A DNA stretch of 64,000 bases from Sipunculus nudus. Taxonomy: Eukaryota > Annelida > Sipuncula > Golfingiida > Sipunculidae. The notes below the pieces were generated by a model. The model made no database searches. It was given only the letters and a program-made list of their open reading frames with translations, and was not told the DNA's origin. The first letter of the stretch is position 1, and the number at the start of each line of letters is the position of its first letter. Below are positions 47,109 through 59,899 of this stretch, piece after piece. The stretch lies in contig CM049306.1 of the NCBI GenBank assembly GCA_026874595.1, positions 82,052,142-82,116,141 on the forward strand. The letters are read 5' to 3'. The position numbers and the translations under genes were made by a program.

Positions 47109-47622
47109 GGGTCGTAATAACGCCTGTCCGCCTGTCTCAGACAAGCCAACACGGGCACGGAAAGATGTATTTTAACCAATCCGTTGGAAAAATGAACCCC
47201 TAGAAGTTTCTTACATAAGTCGTTGATAAGTAGTAACAAACATGACACCAAAAACGAATATTTCGTTTATATATATATAAATTTATGTATAAACATATAA
47301 ATATATATATTTATAATATATATAAATTATGTATATATAAATTTCGGCATTTAGGACCTCATGTCATAGATTTTTTTTTGTTTTATTACTGCGCAATCGT
47401 ATTTTAATAATGTTACTATCGAAAGCGTTCAGTTCTTTATGCATGCAAGTGTGCGTATAGGATAGCATATAAGATGGCAGAATCAGGTTTACACTGAGCA
47501 AAGTGTGACTGATATGATGGTACAGGATGTATTTTTTGCGGAAAGGCATTTTTTTCAGCGGGAAGGCAAACTTGTTTTAATGCCTTTCTGCAGAAGGAGG
47601 TGAACATTTCAAAGTATTAGGA

Positions 47623-47629
<7 letters not shown>

Positions 47630-47666
<37 letters not shown>

Positions 47667-47670
47667 CTAT

Positions 47671-47722
<52 letters not shown>
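47630..47722. repeat. Compound (TC)n(TA)n microsatellite
   Basis: A (TC)n tract is followed by a (TA)n tract. Confidence 0.95.
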
Positions 47723-47726
<4 letters not shown>

Positions 47727-48156
47727 AGTGGTAACTTAATAGAGTAAAAGGTCCGGAAAAGTCAGATATTCTTTCAATATCTATATTGTGACTTATGTTG
47801 ATGGTATTATATTGTTGTCACGCAATACCTGTAATGCTACTCCTCGGAAATGCAGGTGTTTGGTCGAGAAGGATCGGAAGCGATGCCCAGTGTGTTTCTA
47901 AGTAGGGCATCGTCCACATTTCAATAAATCTCAAATACATCTTAAATAAATTCAACACAGTTTTCGAAATGTCTATCGTAGTGCCATCCAACTGAAACTA
48001 CATCAACTATGTTATCCAGTAAGTAAACTCGGCCTGGTCCACCCATCTCCTTGTGTTTACCTGTGCACCTGCCTAAGTACAAGAGCGGATAATGTGCCAG
48101 TTTGTATAACTCTAACCTGGATATTTCATGTTGGATATATGATATTTTTTTTACAG

Positions 48157-48315
48157 ACTAACATACTGAAACAAACTAATGCTTGGGAAACTCGGTGCAT
48201 TCTTCATGACTGGCTTGATTTTGTGAGACAGGCAGTTAACAGGGACCAGACCATGTCTTGGAACACAGGAAACACTGGAGACTGTTCAGGTTCTTACAAT
48301 GAACTGACATCTTGA
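48157..48315 (+). CDS. Possible orphan terminal exon
   Basis: A strong acceptor (TTTTTTTTACAG ending 48156) precedes 52 open codons and TGA 48313-48315. The peptide (TNILKQTNAWETRCILHDWL onward, then DFVRQAVNRDQTMSWNTGNTG) has balanced composition, unlike the AT-driven frames nearby. No upstream partner exon with matching phase was found and no family is recognised. An old exon or chance are both possible. Confidence 0.2.
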   Translation, partial: TNILKQTNAWETRCILHDWLDFVRQAVNRDQTMSWNTGNTGDCSGSYNELTS

Positions 48316-48949
48316 TATCAATCTCTGGTTACCTCAAAGGATATCCACAGGAGTAATTCAGCCTTCCCCAGATCATTAAGCTCATTTGTGCCACTGACTC
48401 TACGAGTGAGAGTTAATTTGCAGATATACACTGATATAACCCGATCAGGTCTTTTCCAACCAAATTATTTTGACTGATTTTATTGAAAGTAGAAAAATTT
48501 GTAAATCATATATTTGTTCAAGTGACATGTACATAGACACGTAGACACGTGTAAAATTACATGTTATCGGAAATTAGTTGAATGTGATTGATATTACATT
48601 TATTTATCTCTGGTAATTATTACAATTTCAATTTCTTGCAAGTAAACTTTGTCTAATTGCAAATTACATTAAATGATACTTGAAATTTGTAATTATTGTA
48701 GGTAATTGTATTTACCTATTACCACTAGATATTTTTTTTCACCGAGCGATCAATCGAAGCCTCACCCAACTGAGCAATAATGGGAAACAGAGTAAAGCGT
48801 GTATGACTCAGCATATTAGTTCAGGTCAAAAATCAAGGTCAGGGGCAAATCTGTTAGCGATGTCATATTTTGCTCGATGGTCTGAAAGAAAGAAGACAAA
48901 AAAAACTAGACGACCTTAGGTCGAGCGCTTGCCGGAAATGGCGTAGAAA

Positions 48950-50100
48950 TAGTCAGATGAATGAGCAAGGAGGAAGAAAATGAGCCATTGCTTGTGCATC
49001 TAGGGCCAATATTGTCAAAGTTATGAGGGAAATCAGATTTTGACGTGTTTTGAGGACCTTTGACCTATTTAGACAATACACATAGAAATTCCAGAAATCT
49101 TTAAGACGTACGATAGGAAAGTTACAAAGGGATTCTAGCAAAACTGAGGACTGAAGAATGCTATATGTAAGACGCATGAACCAACAAGCAAGAGAAATTG
49201 AGACAGCTGACAAACAGACTGACATGCTGACAAAGTGACATAAGATTTAGATCAGATGACTTAACCAAGTTATGGAGAGACTCAGAGTAAGAAAGTTTAT
49301 GTAATTGAGGTTCATAGTTTGGAGATATTACCAAAAAATGATATGTTGGGAAGGTTCGAGTGCAGCGACCCCTAGCGGCCATATCCGGAAAATGAAAAAT
49401 TCTTTTCGAGATGTATTACTGTATGACATGTAATACTGTAACAGTTTCAAGAAGATTAATGCAATATTTTCCGTGTAGAATGCTATATGTGAGACGCAAG
49501 AACCAGCAAGCAGGCGAATAGAGGACAAATGACAGACAGACAGACATACTGAAACAGTGACACATGACTGAGACCAGATGACTTAACTAGGTCATGAAGA
49601 AGACTCAGAGGAAGAAAATAAGCTATAGTTTATGTGACTGAGGTTTATAATTTTGGAGTAATGGCCAAAAATGTTATGTTTGGGAAGTTCAAGTGCAACG
49701 CTCCCTAGAGGCCATATCGGAAAAATGACAATTCTATTTTGAGTTATTACTGTAAGACATAAGATGTACCAGTTTCAAGAGGATTAATGCAAAACTTTGG
49801 ATTGTAGAATGATATATGTGAGTTGCAAAAACCAGCACGCAGACGAATTAGAGGACAACTGACAGACAGTCAGACATACTGACACAGTGACACATGATTG
49901 AGACCAGATGACTTAACCAGGTTATGGAAAAAAACTCAGAGGAAGAAGGTTTATGTAATTGAGGTTCATAGTTTTGAGATATGGTCAAAAAATGATATGT
50001 TTGGCAGGTTCGGCTGCAGCGTCTCCTAGTGGCCTAATCCCAAAAATGAAAAATCAGTCGAGATATAAGTGTAAAACAGAAGTTTTCCCAGTTTCAAATT
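48950..50100. repeat. 330-bp tandem repeat, three copies plus a partial one
   Basis: Copies start near 49152, 49477 and 49806 with GAATGCTATATGTGAGACGC-type sequence; a partial copy precedes them. Each contains GACAGACAGACATACTGA-type, ATGACTTAACCAGG-type and GCAGCGNCCCCTAGNGGCC-type blocks. Confidence 0.85.
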
Positions 50101-50439
50101 GATTTCTGAAAAAATATGATAAAAATAAAAAAAAAATAAGTTTTTTGATGACCCTGACTTTTGTCCTTTATTGTAGAGTCGTCACAAACACACAAACGAA
50201 CAAACAGACATACGCAGATGACCAACCTGCTTGACCAAAATCAAAGATTTCCGTCAACAAAAGGCAGCTCATAAAATGAAAGTCCGCCCTCAAAATGTTT
50301 TATTCCCATTCGTGTACCGGTGTAAAGAAGCGGGTTTAGAAAGAAGTATTGGTATAGACACCATTTTATTGTAAGGACAAACACTGTTTTCCATGTATAT
50401 GTAACATGTCTGGTATGGGTCCCTTTAACAGAGTCTAAC

Positions 50440-50560
50440 AATGCACAATGCGTTCCCATCTAGAGTATTGGTCCAACATCTGGATGATGTTGCCAAGACA
50501 CACCACCAAACCATGGAGAGAGTACAGAACCAGGCCTTTTACTCAGCCTTTCGACCCTCT
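50440..50560 (+). pseudogene. LINE reverse-transcriptase C-terminal relic
   Basis: RSHLEYWSNIW in one frame, then QTMERVQNQAF in another, resemble the (V/I)RxxLEYxSxxW...xxExVQxxA segment at the end of jockey/CR1-type reverse transcriptases. A frameshift separates the two parts. Confidence 0.4.
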
Positions 50561-50960
50561 GACATTAGAGAATACCAGCCCGAAACTAGAAATCTGCATT
50601 CAAGGAATGCAAGCATCCTTCATATGTGGGGTCCCTACTGTGAGATGCTCCAAAAACCCTATTTGCATTTACTTATTCGACCAATATTCCCAGGTTCATT
50701 CGTGCATGAGTCCAGCATATTTGTGTATGTTCTTTTGAGACGTTGCTTAATCCAGATCATGTGCCGGTTCCAAAACCTAATCCATCCTGAAATTGCATTA
50801 GAAGAACTACATGGGAGGACTTCATATTTTTTTAAAAGAAAAACTACAGGAGAGGACATATTTTTTTCGAAGAACTGAAGTAAGAGTGCGATGGCGAAAG
50901 ACAAAAAAAAAATAAGTTCACTTTAAGCCTGAAAAAATGTGAGTAGGACAAATCTTGAAT

Positions 50961-50968
<8 letters not shown>

Positions 50969-50991
<23 letters not shown>

Positions 50992-51000
50992 GATATCATA

Positions 51001-51033
<33 letters not shown>
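50969..51033. repeat. (AAT)n microsatellite, two blocks
   Basis: Two AAT/ATA triplet arrays separated by GATATCAT. Confidence 0.9.
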
Positions 51034-51034
<1 letters not shown>

Positions 51035-51150
51035 TTAAGACATTTCTGGCATCGGAGATGATGTAGGTGACCGCAGCATTGTCAGTTTGGATCACGTTCT
51101 GACCTCTATGATTCTTGGAAGAAGGCTTCACCATAAAGGCACGTATCTCT
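51010..51150 (-). pseudogene. DIRS-type RNase H relic
   Basis: The minus strand reads IRAFMVKPSSKNHRGQNVIQ then TDNAAVTYI. This resembles the E-(M/I)RA...G-x-x-V-x-x-TDN-x-x-x-x-x-YI pattern of DIRS-type retroelement RNase H. The frame is short and interrupted. Confidence 0.3.
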
Positions 51151-51999
51151 CTTCCCAGGAGCCATGGGCACTGGTCATGGGCGCCAGGTAGACGTACAAT
51201 AAATGCCCTCGAGAGCGCCTATTATAGATGCCTGAGTTGTATACATCCCAGGAGACCGAGAAAAGCTACAGAAATGAGCAGGCCCGATATACCAAGCAAA
51301 GTGCAGACTAAGATGAAACTGGAAAGTCAGTCTAAAATATACCATATCTTTACCGTTATGTACGACTAAGGGAACATGAGCTATTACTACTAATATAAAT
51401 GTAGACATATTTCCAGGAGCATTAAATACAGTAAAAAAAATTGCCAACTATAGAATTTCATTATAACTGATACTTTCTCATAACTCTGAAAATCAATATA
51501 ATTCGGCACTAGAACATTAAGATTTCTGTCGTAATTAGCTTCAATGTATATCTAATTCTGCTGTGTTTTCGTATAAAGTGTTTGTTCCCAAAAATTACTC
51601 ACGCTGTCATAAAAGGAGTCTCATAAGAGTTTCAAGGAATTTCGGAAATAGGTCGATGAACAAAATATTATATTTTTATGTGGATCCGGCTCATGATCCG
51701 GATTCAGGAATGTCTTCAAGGAATATTTACAAGTGTTCACTCATTTATGCACGAATGAATCTAGGATTATGGGCCGAATAAGTGAATGCAAAGTCATGGC
51801 GGAAGTTTTCATTCATTAGAAGGCTGAAGATTTCTATAGTTTCTTCCTGTTTTCTACCCATCTTGGTATGGTTTGTCATATTATTAGTAACATTATTAGT
51901 CTGTCTGTGTTTGTGTGAGACTGCTTGTTTATTTGTACATGTTGTTTGAGTGAGTTAATATTACCAGCGAAGTCTCTGTATCCGTCAGACTGTTCCTAT

Positions 52000-53000
52000 C
52001 TTAAACTGTTTGTCTGTTTGCCTGCGTTGTTTGACTGGGGGCTATATATTCATACATGTCTATCTCTATGTCTGACCTTTAAATTCATTTTTTACTAACA
52101 TAAACAAGAAGAACAATTTCATACACCATGTTTAAATATCCATTTAAATGCTTTCACGAGGTAAACAGTGTCAAGTCGGATTATTTCATAAATCAAGACA
52201 TGATTAATCCTTTACTTTTCATTTTAATCCTAGATTTCGAACAGATTCTAACAATAACTACATTCATATAACATGTAATATCTTGATCAGCTTTTGTCGT
52301 AATTTAACCAAATAGGTCTATCAACAAAATGCTTAAGGACTGAAAATAAATTACAATATGTTTGATCAAACAAATAAAAAAAATACAGTGTTACCGCGTG
52401 GCTTAAATTGTATCGTGCATGGATTTGGGTTTCGGTTTTCTACTCTGACCACGCCTTCTCATGTGACCATCTACCGACGTAATATAAACGTCTTTGACAA
52501 GTTCAGAGAAGCTGACAAGTTTATGAATATTCAATATGGCGGAAGCCGGGCTTTGATTGGCTAGGATTCAATGCATGGATTATTCGATGTATTGTTACTG
52601 TTAAGCACGGCTTTTGTTTGTGCTAAAATAAAACATACTCAACATTTTTGGCTGTAGACCGATAGTCTTCAAAATTCCTCTGTGTGAATGAAAACAAGTC
52701 CATCATATTTTCAAACTGATAATGTCTAGACTATTTTTTTTTGTTTTCATGGGACGTTTCCTGTTGTGGTTTCCTATAACACCATTTGTTGCTCTTGGTC
52801 TAAAACACAAGCCAGTGTTTCAGAAACTTGCTTTGTTCAGGGTTCTGCCATCCTGAAAACTTTCCATCACTGATACAATGTCTGCTCGAAACAAAACTCT
52901 ATATATTTTACTTGGGACAATTCACGGAGTTTATATAGAATATTAACATTCTATAAACGGTTATATTTGTAGATATATAAAAAATATACACATAAATAAA
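52000..53000. other. AT-rich DNA with one promoter-like patch
   Basis: Near 52530-52562 a YY1-like ATGGCGGA and a CCAAT box (GATTGGC) lie close together. No following exon was found. Confidence 0.25.
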
Positions 53001-53125
53001 TGATAAAAATGATTAAATTAAATTACACACACAAACACACGCAAAAATACAAACATCATCACACAACCCCACACATCTACACACGCACACAACCATCACC
53101 GTCATACGCATACCCGCACGTGTGA

Positions 53126-53156
<31 letters not shown>

Positions 53157-53748
53157 AACAAACATAGTGTCCGGTAATGTTAGATGATATTTCAAATGAT
53201 TTACGGGTTCCTGAGGAACTGTTTATCAAAATGGCCAGTCAGTTTACTCGGACCTAGATGCAAAGATTTTATTGGACAACAGTGAGGTCACAATGGCTTA
53301 AGGAAAATGGCTTGCGTTTACCGATCTCACAAATTTGAATTATGAGGTTTATTTAGCACAAATCTTATCTAAATAACGTTATAATAGTTTATTAACATAT
53401 TATCTTAACATTCCAGATTACAGGACATATATATATATATGTGTATCATTTCAGAAACATTTCTTCAGCTCTTAACCTTCGAAACCCACTACACACAAAT
53501 ACGAGGCTAAATATTAATATAAACGAAAGCCTCTTTAAAGCTAGCTATTGCCCTACCCTTTCTATAGAACCTGTGTGATTTCTGGCTTACTCTGTGTAAA
53601 TATTAATGAACTCTGGTTAACTCCTTTTCAGAAAAGTTCCTATAAAATCTTGATAGTGGACTCATAAAAGGGACCGCGAAAGGTTCTTAATATGGTATAT
53701 AGGTCTTCAAGGAACATGCATTCAAAGAAGGTTTATTTTTGAAAGTCC

Positions 53749-54115
53749 AGTAGCCCATGGGCTATATTAACGGTCTCCGTGCACACTCTCTGGGATTTTA
53801 TGACATAGGTATTTTGAGATCCCCAATTATGTCCAATTTATGAATTTAGATGTTAACATTGACTATTTTGGGATACACTACCCTTTTAGGCAATTTAAAG
53901 ACAACCGCGTCATGACGCACGACACCCGCGGACAGAAAGCCTTGATAAGGGGGTAGGGGTATGTAATTGCTTATAGCTCGCTTAATATTTAACATATTCG
54001 CTATAATAAACTGTATTGTATTTGCAAAATAGTCTTAAATAGCTATTAAGTGATTAAAAACGACATTAATAAAAATCTTGAAATAATGGATGAATTTCAT
54101 GGCTTTTTCTTCAAT
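53749..54115 (+). repeat. Dispersed repeat, copy A of an inverted pair
   Basis: It begins CAGTAGCCCATGG and ends GGCTTTTTCTTCAA. It matches the reverse complement of 57760-58121 in order, including GATTTTATGACA, TTTGGGATACACTACCC-type and GCTCGCTTAATATTTAACAT blocks. Confidence 0.7.
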
Positions 54116-55039
54116 TTTCTGCCAGTTAATATTTTTTTTACAAGATAATATAGACATTTCTGCATACGTTAGTTTTTGACAATCCTGAAAACGCTTTCAT
54201 TTATTTTACCATATACACATATAAGATTATACACATATAATTATAACTTATGGTACCCTTTGTATATAAAGTGTATGATGTGGTCTGTGTTTTTGTCTCG
54301 ATGTACCTCAATGTGACACTTCTCTAACTCAATAAATAATCATTCCTTTGAAACTGAGTGTGCAAACACTAGTAAACACTTTCTCTCAGATCATTTTGAA
54401 TGTATAAGTATAAAATGATATTAAACGCTCTCCATGAATAAGCACTAACCCTTTGTATGTTTACCCTTCTGAATTGCTGTGACGGTTTTGTTCCCAAGAA
54501 GGAAGAAATAACAACCAGATAATACATTTACTCTGGGATTCCTCGAAAGCCTAGGCCCAGTGCATCATGCCATTACAGTACGTTTAGGGTAAGAAAAAGT
54601 GTCACATCACGATTTTCAGACAAGGTTGCCAGTTTTAATCATTATGCATAATTATTAATTATGGCTTATACTGTTAATTGTTTTATTTTATTTTTGTTGT
54701 TGTCTTCTTGTCCCTTATGTAGTTATTTCTCATATTGTTGTTGTAACAAATATATTTTGACCAAACAACATCTTCCCGAGTACCACATTCCTAATGTAGT
54801 TCGGTTGCATAACTGAATGATTTCTTTGACCCCTCTTGCAGTCCTAAGTTTTATATTTTGTCTGCGGATTAATAATTTAAAAGTGCAATAACATCTAAAA
54901 CATTTGTGTTATATTGTGTCGTGTATTGCGCCACACCTAATATAGAAGTGTCTTACTGCTTTGCGCATAGTTTTTTTTCTTTTATTCTTTTTTAGTATCG
55001 ATTTGTATAAGGTGTACATAAATTACATTCCGAGAATGC

Positions 55040-55092
55040 CTACCTCTGCCAATAACCAGGATTACCAGTGGTAGAATGATGTTAGGATCCAT
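55040..55092 (-). CDS. Possible signal-peptide exon
   Basis: The minus strand reads ATG at 55092, then MDPNIILPLVILVIGR followed by G|GTAGGC, a possible phase-1 donor. The hydrophobic stretch resembles a signal peptide. There is no strong TATA box and no next exon was found. Confidence 0.13.
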
Positions 55093-55530
55093 GTCAGACT
55101 TTGGTATGGGGTCCGTTAACCAAGGAACTATATTATTTCATGCTGAGAGTAACGGTTCATGGTTCACAAGCTTGACGCTTGCATCATAGGTGAGCTCAGA
55201 ATGCCAGAACACAAGCGGCTAAAATAGGTCACAACTATGCTTTAGAGTGGGGTATACTATCTCCCTGTTCGGAAATGTGTACTTTTCTCCTAGTGCTATG
55301 AAATGACGACGGTTTCCCTCTCTCCAGGGACAAAAAGTATTGCCTTATCTCATAATGACAAATATTCCTTCAAACATAACCATTTTATGTTGATCAAGGT
55401 TACCTCTAATATCTAAAATATGTTTCCATTGGTGAAAATGTAATAAAAATCTGTTTATAACACAGTCTCACAAACCAGTTCCGGCCAAACTATATTCTCT
55501 CTGGCGAACGTTAAATAAGAAAGCTCTGTC

Positions 55531-55946
55531 TAGCTTCTGTGGCTCAGGGGTAGAGCGCAGGACACAAAGCCGGGAGATTGTGAGCTCGAATTCAGCCGAG
55601 GCGGTGAGATTTTTTCACGGTCAGCCCAAACCAAGGGTTAGCGCTCTGCAGGCTTAATGTGGAGACTGTGCCCAACATTCATGTTTCACTCACAAACGAG
55701 TGCGTCTTTAGGGGGTTTCTCGGTGTTATGACCCAGCGATGGGGATGACACACACCCAGGACTCGCGGAGTGGTACACCGAGCCTGGTTGACATCTGGAT
55801 AATCGGGTATAAGCCCCTATCACGTAGTCCGAAACAAGAATGAAATTCTGCAGATGTATATAGTAATAGTTATAAGCAAGCATTAAAAATGGAGGCGGTT
55901 ACCTCCAGCAAAAAAATAATAATAATAAAAAAATAAATAAATAAAT
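55531..55946 (+). mobile_element. tRNA-derived SINE, full length
   Basis: A-box TGGCTCAGGGG (55540-55550) and B-box-like GAGCTCGAATTC (55582-55593) form the tRNA-like head. Then come the central domain shared with 41354-41735, the 3' motif GGAGGCGGTTACCTCC and an (AATA)n-type tail. Minus-strand frames over it are not genes. Confidence 0.7.
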
Positions 55947-57759
55947 ACATGCACTAGGCATTTCGTGGTGTAGAGGGTGAGTATCTACTTGAAAACAAAT
56001 GTCATTCAAGTGAAATATGGTGACTTTCTAAGAAATATATTCTTAATATCATGGAAGGAAAGTGTGGGTCAGATATGAACCCCTGTGACACCCCCATTTT
56101 GGTACATGGATCGAGCTGAGATCGAGATCAAATGCAGCATTAGAACTGCCAGTATTGCAAACTAGTAAACCTATCACAGTATCTAGCAAATGTATCCCAT
56201 TGAACACGATAAACATAACTAAACGTCTCAGCGTTTTTTTTGCATTTTATAATCTGTCACACAGGTGAAGGTCCTGATCTGTTGGTCACATTTTCCTTGT
56301 TAGCTCAAAATGAATTACAACCCAGCAGTTATCACATGTATTATTTCAATAATTTTTTCAGTATCGAATAATACTTTAAAAAGATACTTCAGGAGAGGAT
56401 CCGATTAGATAAAACTAATTACTCACCAGTAGCTATTGCATATATATATTAGTGAATATTAATGCAGGGACTATAAAGAAACAATAGCATTATTTATGTT
56501 ATCTATTTTAAAAAAATATTCAACTACAGTAAAGTAAGAAGCGGATTCTCCTGGGGGATTTAGGGATGATTTCCCCTCATCGCTATAACGCACATTAAAA
56601 GGTGAGTATATATGATTAATTGAGAGAAATATATAAAAGAAAATAAACTAATAAACAAATTATGTTAGACTTGGACTCACATGTTAGATACTGAAACGTA
56701 AGTTGCAGTCCCAATGGTATCGCCCTACATGTCCCGAAATAGAACATGGGCTTTGCCCCTTTCTGTTAAGAACCCACAGCTTCTGGTTATTTTATATTAA
56801 ATGCATCCCTCTCTTTGCTTCGTCATTTTTTTCTGAATCTTCAAAATCACAAATGATGTGTATGCATTTAAATCAAACTCTTCCTCTTGAATTGCACAGA
56901 TATGATCCCCTCCTTGTTTGATAGTGTGATTGTGAAACCTTCCCGATCATCTGCTTCCCTGTTGCTGTTAATACTCTTACCAAGTCCTTCCATGCATTAC
57001 TTACGATGGCATTTAAAAAAGATATGGTAAGAACATGAGGACTTGTGACCCAGTCATAATATAATTATAATAAAAACATCAAAAACAAGTCAACAAATAC
57101 ATAAAATCATCAACCAAAACAAGATAATGTGATTAAGCTGAATAATTAATATAATTATGCATGATAATTGAAACTGTTGGACAGGCCTTCTCGTTCTTTC
57201 TCCTTTTGACATAACTTTAAACTTGCGGGAATATTGTGGCACAAGACACAACTTATCCCACACTGTACTGGTCAAATGCACTGAGAATTCCACAGTATTT
57301 AAGTTATTTTGTTAATATTTAGTCCTCGATTTTGTGGACAAATATGTATCACAATATTTCAGATTAATAACTTTGAACGGACTGGGTCTAAATCTATTAG
57401 AAAATTTATATGATTATTTTTTATGATTATTATGTAATTAAAATGGCTCAATGGACGGCTTTTATTATTAGTAAAGCTAATTAACACCTTCAGGTTCACC
57501 GGTACAACCATCATAGTATTTTGGATACATCACAGTGAAAATCAAGTGCGTCTGGAGGAACATTGGGCACCACATTCACCTTATATACAACAGTTACTAT
57601 GAAACATACTTAACAGCGGGTCATTCATCGCACCTGTATATGGTCAATTTTTCAATAACTGAGTCATAAGAATTTCTAGGGGTGTCAAGAACTAATGTGT
57701 TTATGCACTAGAAATCAAATATGTGAACATCATAAAAAAAACACTTCTGCTGGGAAACA

Positions 57760-58121
57760 TTTAAAGAAAAAGCCGTCAAATCCAATATTCTTTAGGGTAT
57801 TTTATAAGGATCGTAATTAACTGTTTAATCAACAAAAACATAAAATTCTTTTTTATGATTATTTTTATCCGTGACTTTTTCGACTTTTTACAAATACAAT
57901 ACAGTTTATTTGAAGTGAATATGTTAAATATTAAGCGAGCTATATAAGCATTTACATACCCCTACCCCCTAGTCGAGGCCATCCGTGGGTGGCGTGCGTA
58001 AATGCCGTTGCGAAAAGGGTAGTGTATCCCAAAGTAATCAATGATAATATCTAAATTAATTACTTGGAAATACTTTGGGATCTAAAAAAAACCTGTGTCA
58101 TAAAATCCCATGGGCTACAGG
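57760..58121 (-). repeat. Dispersed repeat, copy B of an inverted pair
   Basis: Reverse-oriented partner of 53749-54115, about 3.6 kb away, with insertions and deletions between the copies. Confidence 0.7.
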
Positions 58122-58682
58122 GTGTCATATAAAACAATTAGGATGAATTTTGTAGTTGGGATATAGAACATTTATTGTTCATTTAAGTCAGAATTATTTG
58201 ATCTGACCAAAAAGGGCTTACATAGGGAAGATTAACATTTAACTTTTGTTTTTGCTGAAGATACATAACAAATTTGTATTTGTTAATACTGCCTTCTCGT
58301 AAAGAGAAACACTTTTGATGAATTATATGACATAATGCAAAAGTGTTTTAATGAAATGTTGGAAAACTGCGAGGACTAAATGTAAAAGTAATTTAAGTTG
58401 TTATTTGTTGTAAATTTTGCTTGATAACTTGGTTACATTATGAAGACACGTTTGACGAACTGTTTGTGTGATCATAGGTATATGTTTGTCTCTGCACCTG
58501 TCATTTCTTTGTTTCTAGCGGTGCGTGCCGGGCCACTATTTTTCTTTGGTTCGAAAGTGTAACTAGTTTTACCTAATATTTACATATGAAAATGTATTTT
58601 TTTATTTTAAATCTTAATTATATATTATGTATTGTATTTATTTCAAAGATATATATAAATTATATATATAAATATATACTAA

Positions 58683-58683
<1 letters not shown>

Positions 58684-58722
<39 letters not shown>
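58684..58722. repeat. (TA)n microsatellite
   Basis: About 19 TA units. Confidence 0.95.
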
Positions 58723-58726
<4 letters not shown>

Positions 58727-59040
58727 AAGGGATTACTTATAACATATAATGTTAAGGGAACACTCACTCCGTGTAGTGCTGTGTTAATAAACGTTAGGAA
58801 GTTGAAGGATTTTTCTCTAAAATATTTCTCTGCTTGTTTGAGGAAAAAATCTGATAATGGGGTCCATAATTGATACATATGGATAAATAAGAAGTAGTCT
58901 TAGTGGGAAAATGCAACAGACTTCATGGCTTCATTTGATATCTAAATCCAAGTTATACAAGTCTCCTTAAACGCAGACATAGGATAGTTAGTGTGAGAAA
59001 GTTAGTTGCTTATGCAGATGAGATGTCTAAGTCGAGTTCG

Positions 59041-59113
59041 ATTGGTTGTGTTATGTGAGCCGCGGTGAATCAAGGGAAATTAGCATGACGTATTCTTAGT
59101 AATCCTATAAATA
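59041..59113 (+). promoter_or_regulatory. Second candidate promoter
   Basis: A reversed CCAAT box (ATTGG, 59041), a CRE-like TGACGTA (59086) and a TATA box CTATAAATA (59105-59113) occur in order at normal promoter spacing. Start of transcription would be near 59137. Confidence 0.45.
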
Positions 59114-59221
59114 CACAGTATCCTTCCTCATTTCCGTGATAGTGTAGGATAGCAATTACACCCTCCTAATTAGCGTACAGATCATCCGGCGAGACATCCA
59201 ACTTTTGTCCAATACTGCAGG

Positions 59222-59371
59222 ATGCCATCCAGCGGGTGTTTCAGTGCACCGGAAGCTAGCAGAACGTCACCGTTAATTACGATATTTCGAGAGAAGGACG
59301 TACGTGATATACGTGGTTTTGTTACTCCTAATACTAGTTTGAAGATCAGAAGTTTGAATACAGAAGTTTGA
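59222..59371 (+). CDS. Hypothetical first exon or 49-residue ORF
   Basis: An ATG 109 bases after the TATA box opens 49 codons with balanced composition (MPSSGCFSAPEASRTSPLIT at the start). A consensus-like donor GTACGT at 59304 would end the exon after residue 27 in phase 0. No downstream exon of matching phase was confirmed; EVYLETFYLEHS at about 59870 follows a plausible acceptor but in phase 1. The family is unknown. Confidence 0.3.
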   Translation: MPSSGCFSAPEASRTSPLITIFREKDVRDIRGFVTPNTSLKIRSLNTEV

Positions 59372-59899
59372 TGAAGGTTTACTTCTGAAAATAAACGGAT
59401 AATTAATTACATCACCTATACTAAAGACAGTCGAAACAATACTTTTTTAACTTTAAAGTATTCCACGGACGGCAAATTAGTGTTTACCTGAAGATAATTT
59501 TCCTAAACTTTTATATTTGATTTCAAATTAAACTAACGACTTAAGATTTTTAGGTAAATCCCAATTTATTCGCCACTTTTTCGACTCTGCCAATGATCTG
59601 GTAGACCAGATGAGTCCTTTTATGAGTAACCATCTTAGTGTAAACTGGTCATATTTTTACACTGTTTACATAATATTATCCAATCAGCAGTAGTCGTATG
59701 AGGCTGTTTGCATGTGACTAATGACCTTGGCCACCATAAATGTGACTGCTTTGTTGTGAAATGTATACTGCTTTCTCTGATTTTTAGATTACGTCTATTT
59801 TACAATGTGAATGGTATTTCCTTTAATTTTATTTATTTATTTTCTTGCCAATGGGGTGTTCCCTTCAGAGGTCTACCTTGAAACATTTTACCTTGAACA

